This document shows, in pieces, positions 53,027-61,560 of a stretch of 64,000 nt of DNA; position 1 is the stretch's first letter; the number at the start of each line of letters is the position of its first letter. The stretch lies in contig NZ_JAGXJY010000018.1 of the NCBI RefSeq assembly GCF_019091085.1, positions 1 to 64,000 on the forward strand, given 5' to 3'. Source of the stretch: Mesorhizobium sp. GbtcB19 (GTDB lineage Bacteria > Pseudomonadota > Alphaproteobacteria > Rhizobiales > Rhizobiaceae). The notes under the pieces were generated by a model. That model ran no database searches and was not told where the DNA came from. It saw nothing but the letters and a program-made list of their open reading frames with translations. The position numbers and the translations under genes are program-made.

Positions 53027-53110
53027 CGTGTTTTCGTTTCCTTCCAGCGGAAGCACAGAGGATTAGGCACGCAAACTGTCCTGTTGCCAAGCGATGCAAA
53101 TGGGCTGGCG

Positions 53111-53157
53111 GGAAGCGAACGGGCGCCTGGCTTCGCAATCAGGCGCCCGCCGCTTCC
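53111..53157. promoter_or_regulatory. intra-operon stem-loop after the binding-protein gene
   Basis: Nested arms GGAAGCG (53111-53117) with CGCTTCC (53151-53157) and GGGCGCCTG (53121-53129) with CAGGCGCCC (53140-53148), a 10-base loop. It begins 15 bases after the binding-protein stop, before livG. It probably protects the binding-protein mRNA and limits read-through. Confidence 0.65.
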
Positions 53158-53172
53158 GCCGCCTCTGTTCGG

Positions 53173-54381
53173 TCAGCGCTTGTCCCAGGCCGGGGCCGGC
53201 TTGTAGGTCCAGTTGCCGTCCGGGTAGATCAGCTGGTGCTTACCCTGCCACCATTGCGTGGCGACGCTCGGGATCAGCGCGAAGCCGGTCTCATCGAACT
53301 TCAGGTCGCCGACCACCGTGTCCTTGAACTCCTGGCCGAAGATGGCGTCATGGATGGCGGATGCATCGGTGCTACCAGCCTTCTCGATCGCCTGCGCCAG
53401 CACCTGCGCGTTGGCGTAGAAGGCGCCGACGGTGACGGAGTCCTTCTTGAACTCGGCCTCGTAGCGGTCGCCGAGATCCTTGGCGCCCTTGTAGGGATAG
53501 CTCGCCGACCAGAAACCGTCGGTCAGGATGTAGTCGGAGTCAGGCCCGAGCGCCTCATGGAACTCGCCCGTCCAGGTGCCCTTCCAGCCATGCAGGTAGG
53601 GAACGGAGAAGCCGAGCTCCTTCATTTGCCGCAGAAGCGTGATTGTGTCGGCCGGCGAGCCGAAGACCAGCATGGCGTCGACATCCGCCGCCTTGAGTTT
53701 GGTGATCAGCGCCGAATAGTCGGTGGCGCCGATCGCCCAGGGGTCGTCGACGGCGAAGCTGTAGCCGTATTTCTTGGCCGCCGCCTCGAAGGCGCCGCCA
53801 AAGCCCTTGCCGTCGGGCGAGTCTTCCGAGACCAGCGCCGGATGCTTCGGCTTCTCACCGGCCGGTAGCTTGTCCCAGATCTGGAACGGCACTTCCGCGC
53901 CGGGCCCCGGATGGAAGAAGAACAGCGCCGAGTATTTCAGCTTCAATGGCTGCCACTCGAAGGGGAAGGCCGTCGTGATCATGTAGAACTTTTTGTATTT
54001 CTCCGCGACGATGGCGCCGGCGATGTTCATCGGGCCGGAATGGGTCGACAGCAGCGCGTCGACCTTCTGCACCTTGATCAGGTTTTCGAGCGCAGAAGCG
54101 ACCTTGCCTTCGGAGCTTTCGTCGTCGGCGACGACCAGCCTGACCGGCAGCTTCTTGCCGGCCGATTTTACCATGATGCCGCCTGATTTGTTGATGTCGG
54201 CGACGGCCTGCTCATAGGCCCATTTCTGCTCCTTGCCGTCGCCGGCCAGCGGCCCGGTCAAGGAGATAGGCGCGCCGATGACGATCTCGTCGCCGGCGGC
54301 ATTGGCGACAAGCGTGCCGCCGAACCCAAGTGCCGAAGACAGCAACAGGCCGGCCAGCATTCCCTTCAGACTGATTTCCAT
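53173..54381 (-). CDS. periplasmic binding protein, branched-chain-type ABC transporter
   Basis: 402 residues, Peripla_BP_6 type. Signal peptide about 1-27 (GTLVANA-A), then EIVIGAPISLTGPLAGDGKEQKWA, VVADDESSEGKVASALENLI, GADTD-like AMLVFGSPADTITLLRQMKELGF. ATG 54381 is six bases from GGGAGG; an ATG at 54387 is directly adjacent to it and less likely. Ligand unknown; aromatic or short-chain organic acids are frequent for this kind of operon. Confidence 0.87.
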   Translation of the reverse strand: MEISLKGMLAGLLLSSALGFGGTLVANAAGDEIVIGAPISLTGPLAGDGKEQKWAYEQAVADINKSGGIMVKSAGKKLPVRLVVADDESSEGKVASALENLIKVQKVDALLSTHSGPMNIAGAIVAEKYKKFYMITTAFPFEWQPLKLKYSALFFFHPGPGAEVPFQIWDKLPAGEKPKHPALVSEDSPDGKGFGGAFEAAAKKYGYSFAVDDPWAIGATDYSALITKLKAADVDAMLVFGSPADTITLLRQMKELGFSVPYLHGWKGTWTGEFHEALGPDSDYILTDGFWSASYPYKGAKDLGDRYEAEFKKDSVTVGAFYANAQVLAQAIEKAGSTDASAIHDAIFGQEFKDTVVGDLKFDETGFALIPSVATQWWQGKHQLIYPDGNWTYKPAPAWDKR

Positions 54382-54451
54382 TTCCATCCTCCCAGGTTTT
54401 CGTCGGGCCGATCCTCCCAAGGCGAGGCCCGCATTCACTCACGCCGATGCC

Positions 54452-54844
54452 TTAGCCCATCGCGGCCGCGACCAGCCTGGTGTCGGTGAACTGCTCGAAA
54501 CTCACGGCCTTGCCGTCGCGCATTTCCCAGACGTGGACGACCCGCGCCGTCATCGGTTTGCCAGTCTTCCTGTAGGTGCCGGAATAGGTGCCGATGCCGA
54601 TGATGGTGGCGCCGCCGTCGACCAATTTTTCCAGCGCGAAGGTGTAGCCGTCCCAGTCTTCGCCGATGCGCTTGAAGACGCCCGATATGACGGCGTCGGG
54701 GCCGACATAAGTGCCGGCATAGGGAAAGCCGGCCATCTCGGTCCAGGCCGTGCTTTCGGTGATCGGCGCCATCATCGCGGGCAGGTCCTTGGCGTCGGAG
54801 CCGGCATAGTGGGCCTTGATGGCGTCGTAGTTCCTGTTGCTCAT
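54452..54844 (-). CDS. SnoaL-like (NTF2-fold) protein
   Basis: 130 residues. NTF2/SnoaL pocket protein: AIKAHYAGSDAKDLPAMMAPITESTAWTEMAG in pieces (YAGSDAKDLPAMMAPITE, GTYVGPDAVISGVFKRIG, ARVVHVWEMRDGKAVSFEQFTDT). Such folds isomerise or hydrate small molecules. Start ATG 54844 (GTG 54865, with a GTGA overlap, is the alternative). Lies between the MoaF-like gene and the binding-protein gene. Confidence 0.82.
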   Translation of the reverse strand: MSNRNYDAIKAHYAGSDAKDLPAMMAPITESTAWTEMAGFPYAGTYVGPDAVISGVFKRIGEDWDGYTFALEKLVDGGATIIGIGTYSGTYRKTGKPMTARVVHVWEMRDGKAVSFEQFTDTRLVAAAMG

Positions 54845-54861
54845 GATGCTGATCCCAACGC

Positions 54862-55656
54862 TCACACCGGCTCCTGGCCCTGGTCGTAGACGGCCCTGGA
54901 TTTCTTCTCGATGAAGGCGCCGGCGGGCTTGTTCTCGACCTTGCCCTGGCTGGTGACGCCGAGGAATTTGCCGGTCGAGCGCATGGTGTCCCAGTTGTAG
55001 AAGAACAGCGACGCGACCGGGATGATGAACTCGCGGAAACCGAAGACATAAAGGTTCTCGGCGAACTTCCAGGTGGTGGCGAGATCGACGTCGCCATGGC
55101 CGCGCTGGACGCCGACGAGGTTCTGCCAGGCATAGCGCTGCGAGCTCAGATAAATGTGCTCGTAAACATGGTTTGGGCTGTAGGTGTAGTGCGCGGTCAG
55201 GCCGATCAGGTCGCGCGTCGGCCCCGGCTCGCGGCCGGTCGGCGGCACGGCGGGATCGCCCAGCACGCCGGCGGAATAGACCTGCGCCACGCGCGGCTCG
55301 CCGGGCGCTTCACCCGGCTCGCGCACCCGCTCGCGCACCGACAGCACGCGCCGCGTCTTGATATCGATGATGAAGGCTTCGTCCTCCGCCGGCCTGGCGG
55401 CGAAAGTCATGTTGATGAAGAAGACTTGCGGCGCGACTTCCAGCGCCTCGTACCAGTCGGCGCCGGCCTCTGCGCCTTCGCTCCAGGCCACTGTGTCGGT
55501 GGCGGTAAAGGCGAGATCGATGGTGCGGCCGGTTTTCAGGGTGATCTTGAACGTCTGGCCGCGCAATGCGCCGGTCGTCGGCAGCCGGTTGGTGGCAATG
55601 CCGGCGGCGAAGTCGTCAAAATGCTTCCAGTCGGCGGGTCTGTTCTGGTCGTTCAT
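54862..55656 (-). CDS. MoaF-family protein
   Basis: 264 residues. Two MoaF-like halves: an N-terminal lipocalin-like sheet (LRGQTFKITLKTGRTIDLAFT, FFINMTFAARPAEDEAFIIDIKTRRVL) and a C-terminal half (YTYSPNHVYEHIYLSSQRYAWQNLVGVQRG in pieces, FGFREFIIPVASLFFYNWDTMRSTGKFLG). The family was named from a monoamine-regulated operon of Klebsiella; the molybdenum-cofactor name is not supported by chemistry. ATG 55656 follows TTGGAG. Likely binds a small ligand of the operon pathway. Confidence 0.8.
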   Translation of the reverse strand: MNDQNRPADWKHFDDFAAGIATNRLPTTGALRGQTFKITLKTGRTIDLAFTATDTVAWSEGAEAGADWYEALEVAPQVFFINMTFAARPAEDEAFIIDIKTRRVLSVRERVREPGEAPGEPRVAQVYSAGVLGDPAVPPTGREPGPTRDLIGLTAHYTYSPNHVYEHIYLSSQRYAWQNLVGVQRGHGDVDLATTWKFAENLYVFGFREFIIPVASLFFYNWDTMRSTGKFLGVTSQGKVENKPAGAFIEKKSRAVYDQGQEPV

Positions 55657-55669
55657 CGCCATCTCCAAA

Positions 55670-56458
55670 TCAATCGACAAAAGCGAGCGTCGGCAGGTCG
55701 ACCACGGTGGCGCCGCCATCGACGGTCAGGATCGAACCGTTCATCATCGCCGCCTCTTCCGACGCGACGAAGCAGATGACATTGGACACTTCCTCCGGCG
55801 TCGCCGGCCGGCCGAGCGGCACGTCCTTGGTGACGAGCCTGTAGGCTTCCTCGATCGAGCCAAGCCCATGCTTGTCGACGACCACCTGCATCTGCTCGTC
55901 GGCCATAGCGGTTGCCACCCAGCCTGGGCAGATGATGTTGGTGCGCACACCCTGGCGGCCATAGTCGCGCGCCAGCGATTTGCCGAAGCCGACGCAGGCA
56001 TGCTTCATAGTGACGTAGCCCGCCGCCGCCGGCCCGGCGAACAGGCCGGCAATCGAGGCCACGACGACGATGTTGCCCCTCCGCGCAATCAGATCGGGCA
56101 GGCATTCGCGGGCGCAGACGAAAGCGGTGTCGAGATTCGTGCGCGTCGCCAGCGCCCAGGTCTCGTCGCTCATCGTCACCGTCGGGCCGACGCCGTGACC
56201 GCCGGCATTGGCGACAAGGATATCGACCGCGCCGATCTTTTCGTGGACCTCGGCAAGGGCGGCGCGCACCGCCTTGGCATCTGCGGCATCGCCCTGCACG
56301 ACCAGCCCGCCAATATCCCTGGTCACGGCCTCGAGCGGCTCGCGCCGCCGGCCCATCAGCACCACCTGGGCGCCGTCGGCGGCCATGCGCCGTGCGACCG
56401 CGGCACCGATACCGGTGCCGCCACCGGTGATGAAGGCCGTCTTGCCGGAAAATCTCAT
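55670..56458 (-). CDS. SDR family oxidoreductase
   Basis: 262 residues. TGGGTGIG cofactor site, ANAGGHGVGPTV, active-site VASIAGLFAGPAAAGYVTMKHA with the Tyr-Lys pair, MNGSILTVDGGAT. First gene of the second ABC operon; ATG 56458. Upstream 183 bases hold no gene but carry one copy of the 36-bp repeat. Likely oxidises an alcohol of the imported compound. Confidence 0.87.
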   Translation of the reverse strand: MRFSGKTAFITGGGTGIGAAVARRMAADGAQVVLMGRRREPLEAVTRDIGGLVVQGDAADAKAVRAALAEVHEKIGAVDILVANAGGHGVGPTVTMSDETWALATRTNLDTAFVCARECLPDLIARRGNIVVVASIAGLFAGPAAAGYVTMKHACVGFGKSLARDYGRQGVRTNIICPGWVATAMADEQMQVVVDKHGLGSIEEAYRLVTKDVPLGRPATPEEVSNVICFVASEEAAMMNGSILTVDGGATVVDLPTLAFVD

Positions 56459-56530
56459 ATTGCGGTCCTCAAGGGCACGAGGCCCAAATGCTGCCGATCG
56501 TTGAGTTGGAGTGTGCGACGGGAGCTGCTC

Positions 56531-56566
56531 GCCGTCTTGTCCGAGCGGGAACTTTGTTTTGACTGA
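56531..56566. repeat. 36-bp direct repeat, copy 1
   Basis: Identical over 36 bases (GCCGTCTTGTCCGAGCGGGA, then ACTTTGTTTTGACTGA) to the segment at 58239-58274 in the same orientation. The two copies bracket the YceI and membrane-protein genes. No transposase is nearby. Confidence 0.85.
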
Positions 56567-56641
56567 GCGCGCACTGCACAGCTCCTTTGCGATGTGCCGC
56601 GCAACCTTTGCCGCGCGGCACGCGAGATCAACTGCGGCGGC

Positions 56642-57229
56642 CTATTTCTTCACCGCCTCGAGGTCGATGGCGATCTCGACCTCGGGCCCAAGGCCGAACC
56701 CGTCGGCGGCCTTGGCCATCGGGAAATCGGCGGTGCTGACCTTGCCGGTGGCGCTGAAAGCCGCCTTGGTCAGCGTCGCGTCCCACGGCGCCTGGGCCTC
56801 GTTGAGCAGCTTGACGTCGAGGGTGATCTCCTTGCTGACGCCGCTGATGGTGAGATTGCCGGTGACCTTGCCGGTCTTGTCGTCGACCTTCTCGACCTTG
56901 GTGCTCTCGAAGCTGATCGTCGGGAACTCGGCGGCGTTGAAGAAGTCGGGGCCTTTCAGGTCGCTGTCGCGCTGGTCGAAAGCGGTATGGATCGAACCGA
57001 CATCGAGCTCGGCCTTGACGCTGCTTTTTGTGACATCCGCCTTGTCGATGACGATCGCGCCTTTGACAGCGTCGAACTGGCCATGGGCGATGCCGTAGAT
57101 ACCGTGCTTGATGGTGAAGGTGACCCAGGCGTGTTGGCCGTCGATCTCGTAGTTGTCGGCATGCGCCGCCGCGGCCAGCATGGATGCGCCGGCAAAGCCA
57201 AGCGCTGCAATCAGTTTTCTCGTCCTCAC
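56642..57229 (-). CDS. YceI-family periplasmic protein
   Basis: 195 residues. Signal peptide about 1-24 (ASMLAAAAHA-D). YceI lipocalin-like fold: DGQHAWVTFTIKHGIYGIAHGQFDAVKGAI, HTAFDQRDSDLKGPDFFNAAEFPTISFESTKV, GNLTISGVSKEITLDV. Family members bind polyisoprenoid or other hydrophobic molecules in the periplasm. Start GTG 57229 with GGGAGA seven bases upstream; no in-frame ATG precedes the signal peptide. 37 bases after a membrane-protein gene on the same strand. Confidence 0.88.
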   Translation of the reverse strand: MRTRKLIAALGFAGASMLAAAAHADNYEIDGQHAWVTFTIKHGIYGIAHGQFDAVKGAIVIDKADVTKSSVKAELDVGSIHTAFDQRDSDLKGPDFFNAAEFPTISFESTKVEKVDDKTGKVTGNLTISGVSKEITLDVKLLNEAQAPWDATLTKAAFSATGKVSTADFPMAKAADGFGLGPEVEIAIDLEAVKK

Positions 57230-57266
57230 ATGTTTCTCCCTGTTGTTGGTTGTTGTTGGACCCGGC

Positions 57267-58160
57267 TCAAAAGCCGAGGGCGGCCCCATGCGGCGCCCAA
57301 ACGATCGCCGTCACGATGGCCAGAATCGCCGGAGCGGCGATCAGGATGCCGGCGACCAGCGGCCGCATGGGCCGTGTGCCGGGAAGCATGCCTTGCAGGC
57401 GGCCGCGCATTGACACGGCAACGATCGGCGGCAGGGATGACAGGATGAGCGCGACGGGATTGGCCTTGGGCGCGAGCAGCGCCACCTGGATCAGCACCGT
57501 GGCGGCGGCGAAGAGCAGCAGGAACTCAACGCCTTTGCTCCATGAAGCGGCCGCGCCGCCGCGTAGCATCACAACGTATTGCACGAGGCACCAGCCGCCG
57601 ATCAACGCGGCGAGCGAGCCGAGCAATTGCCCGGTGACGATCGAGGCGCCGAGCACCGAGACGATGGCGCCGGCAAGCGACAAAGCGAGCACCGCCGCCG
57701 GCGCGAGGAACGGCTCTTCCGCCGACGGTGATGCCGAGGCTTGCTGCGCGGTGAGCACTGTGCCACCGATCAGCGTCAGCAGCCCGACGGCAAGTGCCGC
57801 GATCATCTGCAGGTCGAGCGAGCCGCCGGCCAGCCGCCGCCAACCGAGCCATAGGAAGGCGGCCGCAAAGGCGACGACGGCAAGAGAACTCGCTCTGCTG
57901 CGCAACAGCCGCTCCGGCAGCAGGCCGATGACGATGCCGGCGAAGGCGAGATAGATCAGCTTCTGGCTGGCAGCGACCGGCGGCATGACCGGCGGACCAA
58001 GCGTATCCCAGTAGAAGAACAGGAGTAGGGCTGCCCAGAACAGCGTCAACACCGGCGAGGGCGCCGGCAGCGCAAAACGCGCAAGGAGAGCCACCGCGAT
58101 GCCCAGCAGCAATGGAAGCGCGGCCGTGGTGACCATCGGATTGCCGAGAACCGCGCTCAA
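57267..58160 (-). CDS. polytopic membrane protein, unknown function
   Basis: 297 residues, nearly all hydrophobic with about nine membrane segments and a short charged loop around QQASASPSAEEP (about 150). No family recognised. It is upstream of the YceI gene, so the two may be co-transcribed. YceI partners are often cytochrome b561-type proteins, but this protein has no clear heme His pattern. ATG 58160. Confidence 0.7.
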   Translation of the reverse strand: MSAVLGNPMVTTAALPLLLGIAVALLARFALPAPSPVLTLFWAALLLFFYWDTLGPPVMPPVAASQKLIYLAFAGIVIGLLPERLLRSRASSLAVVAFAAAFLWLGWRRLAGGSLDLQMIAALAVGLLTLIGGTVLTAQQASASPSAEEPFLAPAAVLALSLAGAIVSVLGASIVTGQLLGSLAALIGGWCLVQYVVMLRGGAAASWSKGVEFLLLFAAATVLIQVALLAPKANPVALILSSLPPIVAVSMRGRLQGMLPGTRPMRPLVAGILIAAPAILAIVTAIVWAPHGAALGF

Positions 58161-58238
58161 ATCGCCACCATCCTACAAGACCCAAGAGACGTGCCGGCGT
58201 GGCCGATCTCATCCGCGATCTTGATTGGCCAGAGGCGA

Positions 58239-58274
58239 GCCGTCTTGTCCGAGCGGGAACTTTGTTTTGACTGA
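58239..58274. repeat. 36-bp direct repeat, copy 2
   Basis: Identical to 56531-56566. It lies upstream of the aldehyde dehydrogenase gene, and the similarity continues a little beyond (GCGCACT in both, with two changes between). The 204-bp gap 58161-58364 shows nothing else. Confidence 0.85.
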
Positions 58275-58364
58275 AAGCGCACTCGCGGCCGCGCCGGCTT
58301 GAAGGGCGTCGGCGCGCTCCATAACCCTGTCGAAAATATTCATCGCGTTTTCGAGGAGGATGGC

Positions 58365-59867
58365 GTGAACGAGAGAACCGTGCCGCCGATCAGCGCCGCC
58401 GCCGCCGCATTCCTGTCGCGCTCGCACCGGCCCTTCATCAACGGTCGCTTTGTCGACGGGCTTGCCGGCGACGGACTTGCGGTCGACGATTCCGCTTCCG
58501 GCGAGATCGTCGCCTATGTGCCGGAGAGCGGTCCCGAACTCGTCGACCAGGCGGTGCGCGCGGCACGCGCGGCGCTCGAAGGGCCATGGGCGACGATGCG
58601 GCCGGTCGACCGGCAGAACCTGATGCTTAAGCTGGCCGACGCGATCGAGGCCGACGCCGACCTTCTGGCCGAGATCGAAAGCATCGAGAACGGCAAGTCG
58701 CTCGGCGTCGCGCGGATGCTGAGCGCCGGCGGCACCGTCGACTGGCTGCGCTACTATGCCGGCTGGGCGACCAAGATCGAAGGCTCGACCTTCCAGGTTT
58801 CCATTCCGGTGCCGCCCGGCGCCAGGCACCACGCGATGACGGTGATGGAACCGGTCGGCGTCGTCGGGGCCATCGTGCCGTGGAATTTTCCGCTGCTGAT
58901 CGGCATGTGGAAGATCGCGCCGGCGCTGGCCTGCGGCTGCACGGTGGTGCTCAAACCGCCGCAGGAAACGCCGCTTGCGCTGCTCAGGCTCGCCGAGTTG
59001 ATCGAGGCTGTCGGCTTCCCGCCCGGCGTCGTCAACATCGTCACCGGCAGCGGGTCCGTCACCGGCGAGGCGCTGATCCGCCATCCCGGCGTCGACAAGC
59101 TGACCTTCACCGGCTCGACCGAAGTGGGGAAACGCGTCGGTCACGCCGCGGTCGATCGGGTGGCGCGCTTCACGCTGGAGCTCGGCTCCAAGTCGCCGAT
59201 GATCCTGCTCGCCGACATGGAAGACGGCATCGAACCGCTGCTTGCGGGACTCGGCATGTTCTTCAACCAGGGCCAGGTCTGCACTTCGGCGGCGCGGCTT
59301 TTGATCGAGAAGTCGATCTACGACCGGACGCTGGCGCGTCTCGCCGAAATCGCCGACGGCATGACCATGGGCGCCGGCCGCGACGCTGAGGCCCAGATCA
59401 ATCCGCTGGTCTCGGCCAAGCATCGCTTGAGCGTGCAGGGCTTTGTCGATCGCAGCCTGGCTGCCGGCGTCGAACGCGTCAGCGGCGCGCGGCCGGTGCC
59501 GACGAGAGGTCACTATGTGGCACCAACGATCCTGCATCATGTGAAACCGGAGATGGAGATCGTGCGCGAGGAGGTGTTCGGCCCGGTGGTGGCGGCGATG
59601 CCCGTCGCCGATCTCGACGAGGCGATCCGCATCGCCAACGACACGCGTTACGGCCTTTCGGCCTCGATCTGGACCCGCGACATGGGCAAGGCGATGACGG
59701 CGATCCACGGCCTCAAGGCCGGCACGGTGTGGGTCAACTCGCACAACACACTCGACCCGGCAGCACCCTTCGGCGGCTTCAAGCAGTCCGGCATCGGCCG
59801 CGAACACGGCCGCGCGGCGATCGAGGGCTACCTCGAAACCAAGACCGCCATCATGCGCTACGCCTGA
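58365..59867 (+). CDS. NAD-dependent aldehyde dehydrogenase
   Basis: 500 residues, usual for the family. NAD site MEPVGVVGAIVPWNFPLL and FTGSTEVGK, catalytic Glu in LELGSKSP, catalytic Cys306 in NQGQVCTSAAR, C-terminal PFGGFKQSGIGREHG. GTG 58365 with GAGGAGG nine bases upstream; a longer frame to 58299 lacks a site. Four bases before a GMC alcohol oxidase/dehydrogenase gene: together they convert an alcohol via aldehyde to an acid. Betaine-aldehyde-like substrates are common but not shown. Confidence 0.88.
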   Translation: MNERTVPPISAAAAAFLSRSHRPFINGRFVDGLAGDGLAVDDSASGEIVAYVPESGPELVDQAVRAARAALEGPWATMRPVDRQNLMLKLADAIEADADLLAEIESIENGKSLGVARMLSAGGTVDWLRYYAGWATKIEGSTFQVSIPVPPGARHHAMTVMEPVGVVGAIVPWNFPLLIGMWKIAPALACGCTVVLKPPQETPLALLRLAELIEAVGFPPGVVNIVTGSGSVTGEALIRHPGVDKLTFTGSTEVGKRVGHAAVDRVARFTLELGSKSPMILLADMEDGIEPLLAGLGMFFNQGQVCTSAARLLIEKSIYDRTLARLAEIADGMTMGAGRDAEAQINPLVSAKHRLSVQGFVDRSLAAGVERVSGARPVPTRGHYVAPTILHHVKPEMEIVREEVFGPVVAAMPVADLDEAIRIANDTRYGLSASIWTRDMGKAMTAIHGLKAGTVWVNSHNTLDPAAPFGGFKQSGIGREHGRAAIEGYLETKTAIMRYA

Positions 59868-59871
59868 TCCG

Positions 59872-61464
59872 ATGATGGAGGCCTACGATTACATCGTCGC
59901 CGGCGCCGGCTCGGCGGGCTGCACGGTGGCTAGCCGGCTGGTCGCGGCCGGCAAACGCGTGCTGGTCGTCGAGGCCGGCCCGGCCGACAACACGCGCTTC
60001 ATCGACATGCCGGCCACCTTCGCCAAGGTGATCGGCACGGCGCGCAGTTGGATCTACCAGTCGGAGCCGGAGCCGAGCGTCGGCGGCCGCTCGCTGCCGA
60101 TCCCGCAGGGCCGCACGCTCGGCGGCGGCTCTTCGATCAACGCCATGCTCTATATCCGCGGCCAACCGGAAGACTATGATGGCTGGCGCGATCTCGGCTG
60201 TCCCGGCTGGAGCTGGGACGACGTGCTGTCGGTCTACAGGCGGCTGGAGCGCAACGAGCGGCTGGCCGGCGAACGGCACGGCAGCGAGGGTCCGCTGCCG
60301 GTCTCCGATCCGCGCTACCGGCATCCGCTGTCGCTCGCCTATGTGCGCGCCGCGCAGCAGGCCGGCTACCGGTTCAATGACGACTTCAACGGCGAGCGGC
60401 AGGAGGGCGTCGGCTTCTATCAGACCACGACCGCGAACGGTGAACGGCAGTCAGCCGCGAAAGTTTTTCTGCGGCCGCTCGCCGGCAACGCCAATCTCAA
60501 GGTGGTCACCGATGCGCTGGTGACGGCGCTGACGCTGGAGAACGGCGCCGCGACCGGGCTCTCCTATCAGACGCCGGACGGCCAGAACCATACCGCCTCG
60601 GCGAAAGCGGAAGTGATCCTCGCCGCCGGCGCGCTTGCGACGCCAAAGCTGATGATGCTGTCCGGCCTCGGGCCGGCCGCGCATCTGGCGGAGATGGGCA
60701 TTCCCGTCATCCGCGACATGCCGGCGGTCGGCCAGGATCTGCAGGACCATGTCGCGGCCCCGCTCTACGCGCTGACCCGCAAGCCTGTCTCGCTGCTCGG
60801 CGAGGATCGCGGCTTCAAGGCGCTGCGGCACGGCATCGAATATCTCATGTTCCGGCGCGGCCTGCTCGCCTCCAACGTGGTCGAGAGCGGCGGCTTCTTC
60901 GACACCGATGGCGACGGACGGCCAGATGTGCAGTTCCATGTGCTGCCGGTGATGATCGAAAACGCCGAGCACGGCTCGGTCGAACGCCACGGCATGGAGT
61001 TGAACCCGTGCGTGCTGCGGCCGAAATCGCGCGGTTCGGTGCGGCTGCGCTCGCGAAAGCCAAGCGACCCGATCCGCTTCACCACCGGCTTCCTGTCACA
61101 TGCCGACGACCTGACCCTGCTGCTTGCCGGCATGAAGGTGGCGCGGGCCATCGTGCGCCAGCCGGCGCTGCGCGAGGTCGTGGCTGAGGAGCTTGCGCCC
61201 GGCAAGGCGGACGACCTGGGCGACGAGGCGATGACGGACCACATCATCCGCCACGCCAAGACCGTCTATCATCCCTGCGGCACCTGTCGGATGGGAATGG
61301 ATGAACAGGCGGTGGTCGATCCGCAGCTTCGCGTGCGCGGCGTGCCGCGCCTGCGCATCGCTGACGCCTCGATCATGCCGAGGCTGACCAGCGGCAACAC
61401 CAACGCGCCTGCGATCATGATCGGCGACCGCTGCGCCGATTTTGTGCTGAAGGATGCGAGGTAA
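59872..61464 (+). CDS. GMC-family FAD alcohol dehydrogenase
   Basis: 530 residues. N-terminal FAD motif YDYIVAGAGSAGCTVASRL, GGGSSINAMLYIRGQPEDYDGW, LAAGALATPKLMMLSGLGPA, and the catalytic pair H467 (VYHPCGTCRMG) and N511 (SGNTNAPAIM). BetA-like choline/alcohol dehydrogenase family. ATG 59872 or 59875. Co-transcribed with the aldehyde dehydrogenase; the two enzymes give sequential oxidation. No BetI regulator gene nearby, so choline itself is not specially favoured. Confidence 0.88.
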   Translation: MMEAYDYIVAGAGSAGCTVASRLVAAGKRVLVVEAGPADNTRFIDMPATFAKVIGTARSWIYQSEPEPSVGGRSLPIPQGRTLGGGSSINAMLYIRGQPEDYDGWRDLGCPGWSWDDVLSVYRRLERNERLAGERHGSEGPLPVSDPRYRHPLSLAYVRAAQQAGYRFNDDFNGERQEGVGFYQTTTANGERQSAAKVFLRPLAGNANLKVVTDALVTALTLENGAATGLSYQTPDGQNHTASAKAEVILAAGALATPKLMMLSGLGPAAHLAEMGIPVIRDMPAVGQDLQDHVAAPLYALTRKPVSLLGEDRGFKALRHGIEYLMFRRGLLASNVVESGGFFDTDGDGRPDVQFHVLPVMIENAEHGSVERHGMELNPCVLRPKSRGSVRLRSRKPSDPIRFTTGFLSHADDLTLLLAGMKVARAIVRQPALREVVAEELAPGKADDLGDEAMTDHIIRHAKTVYHPCGTCRMGMDEQAVVDPQLRVRGVPRLRIADASIMPRLTSGNTNAPAIMIGDRCADFVLKDAR

Positions 61465-61506
61465 GCTACGAAGCCGGCGCCTCGCTTGTCAGCGGGTGGA
61501 GACAAA

Positions 61507-61541
61507 ATGCAGCGGCGGGTGACCTCATCCTGCCGCCGCAT
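61507..61541. terminator. imperfect hairpin between convergent genes
   Basis: ATGCAGCGGCGGG (61507-61519) pairs with CCTGCCGCCGCAT (61529-61541) with two mismatches and a 9-base loop, between the GMC and SDR genes. Position supports a shared terminator. Confidence 0.5.
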
Positions 61542-61560
61542 CCTTGGAATATGACGCGGG

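Noticed and set aside
54862..55656. Molybdenum cofactor biosynthesis role for the MoaF-like protein
   Set aside because: The family name is historical; no mo- or moa-type cofactor gene lies nearby.
58209..59807. 532-codon minus strand frame opposite the aldehyde dehydrogenase
   Set aside because: Antisense shadow; the + strand protein has all catalytic motifs.
59872..61464. betA-betB choline-to-betaine operon
   Set aside because: Family resemblance only; there is no betI or choline transporter gene, and the order and spacing fit a general alcohol/aldehyde pair.
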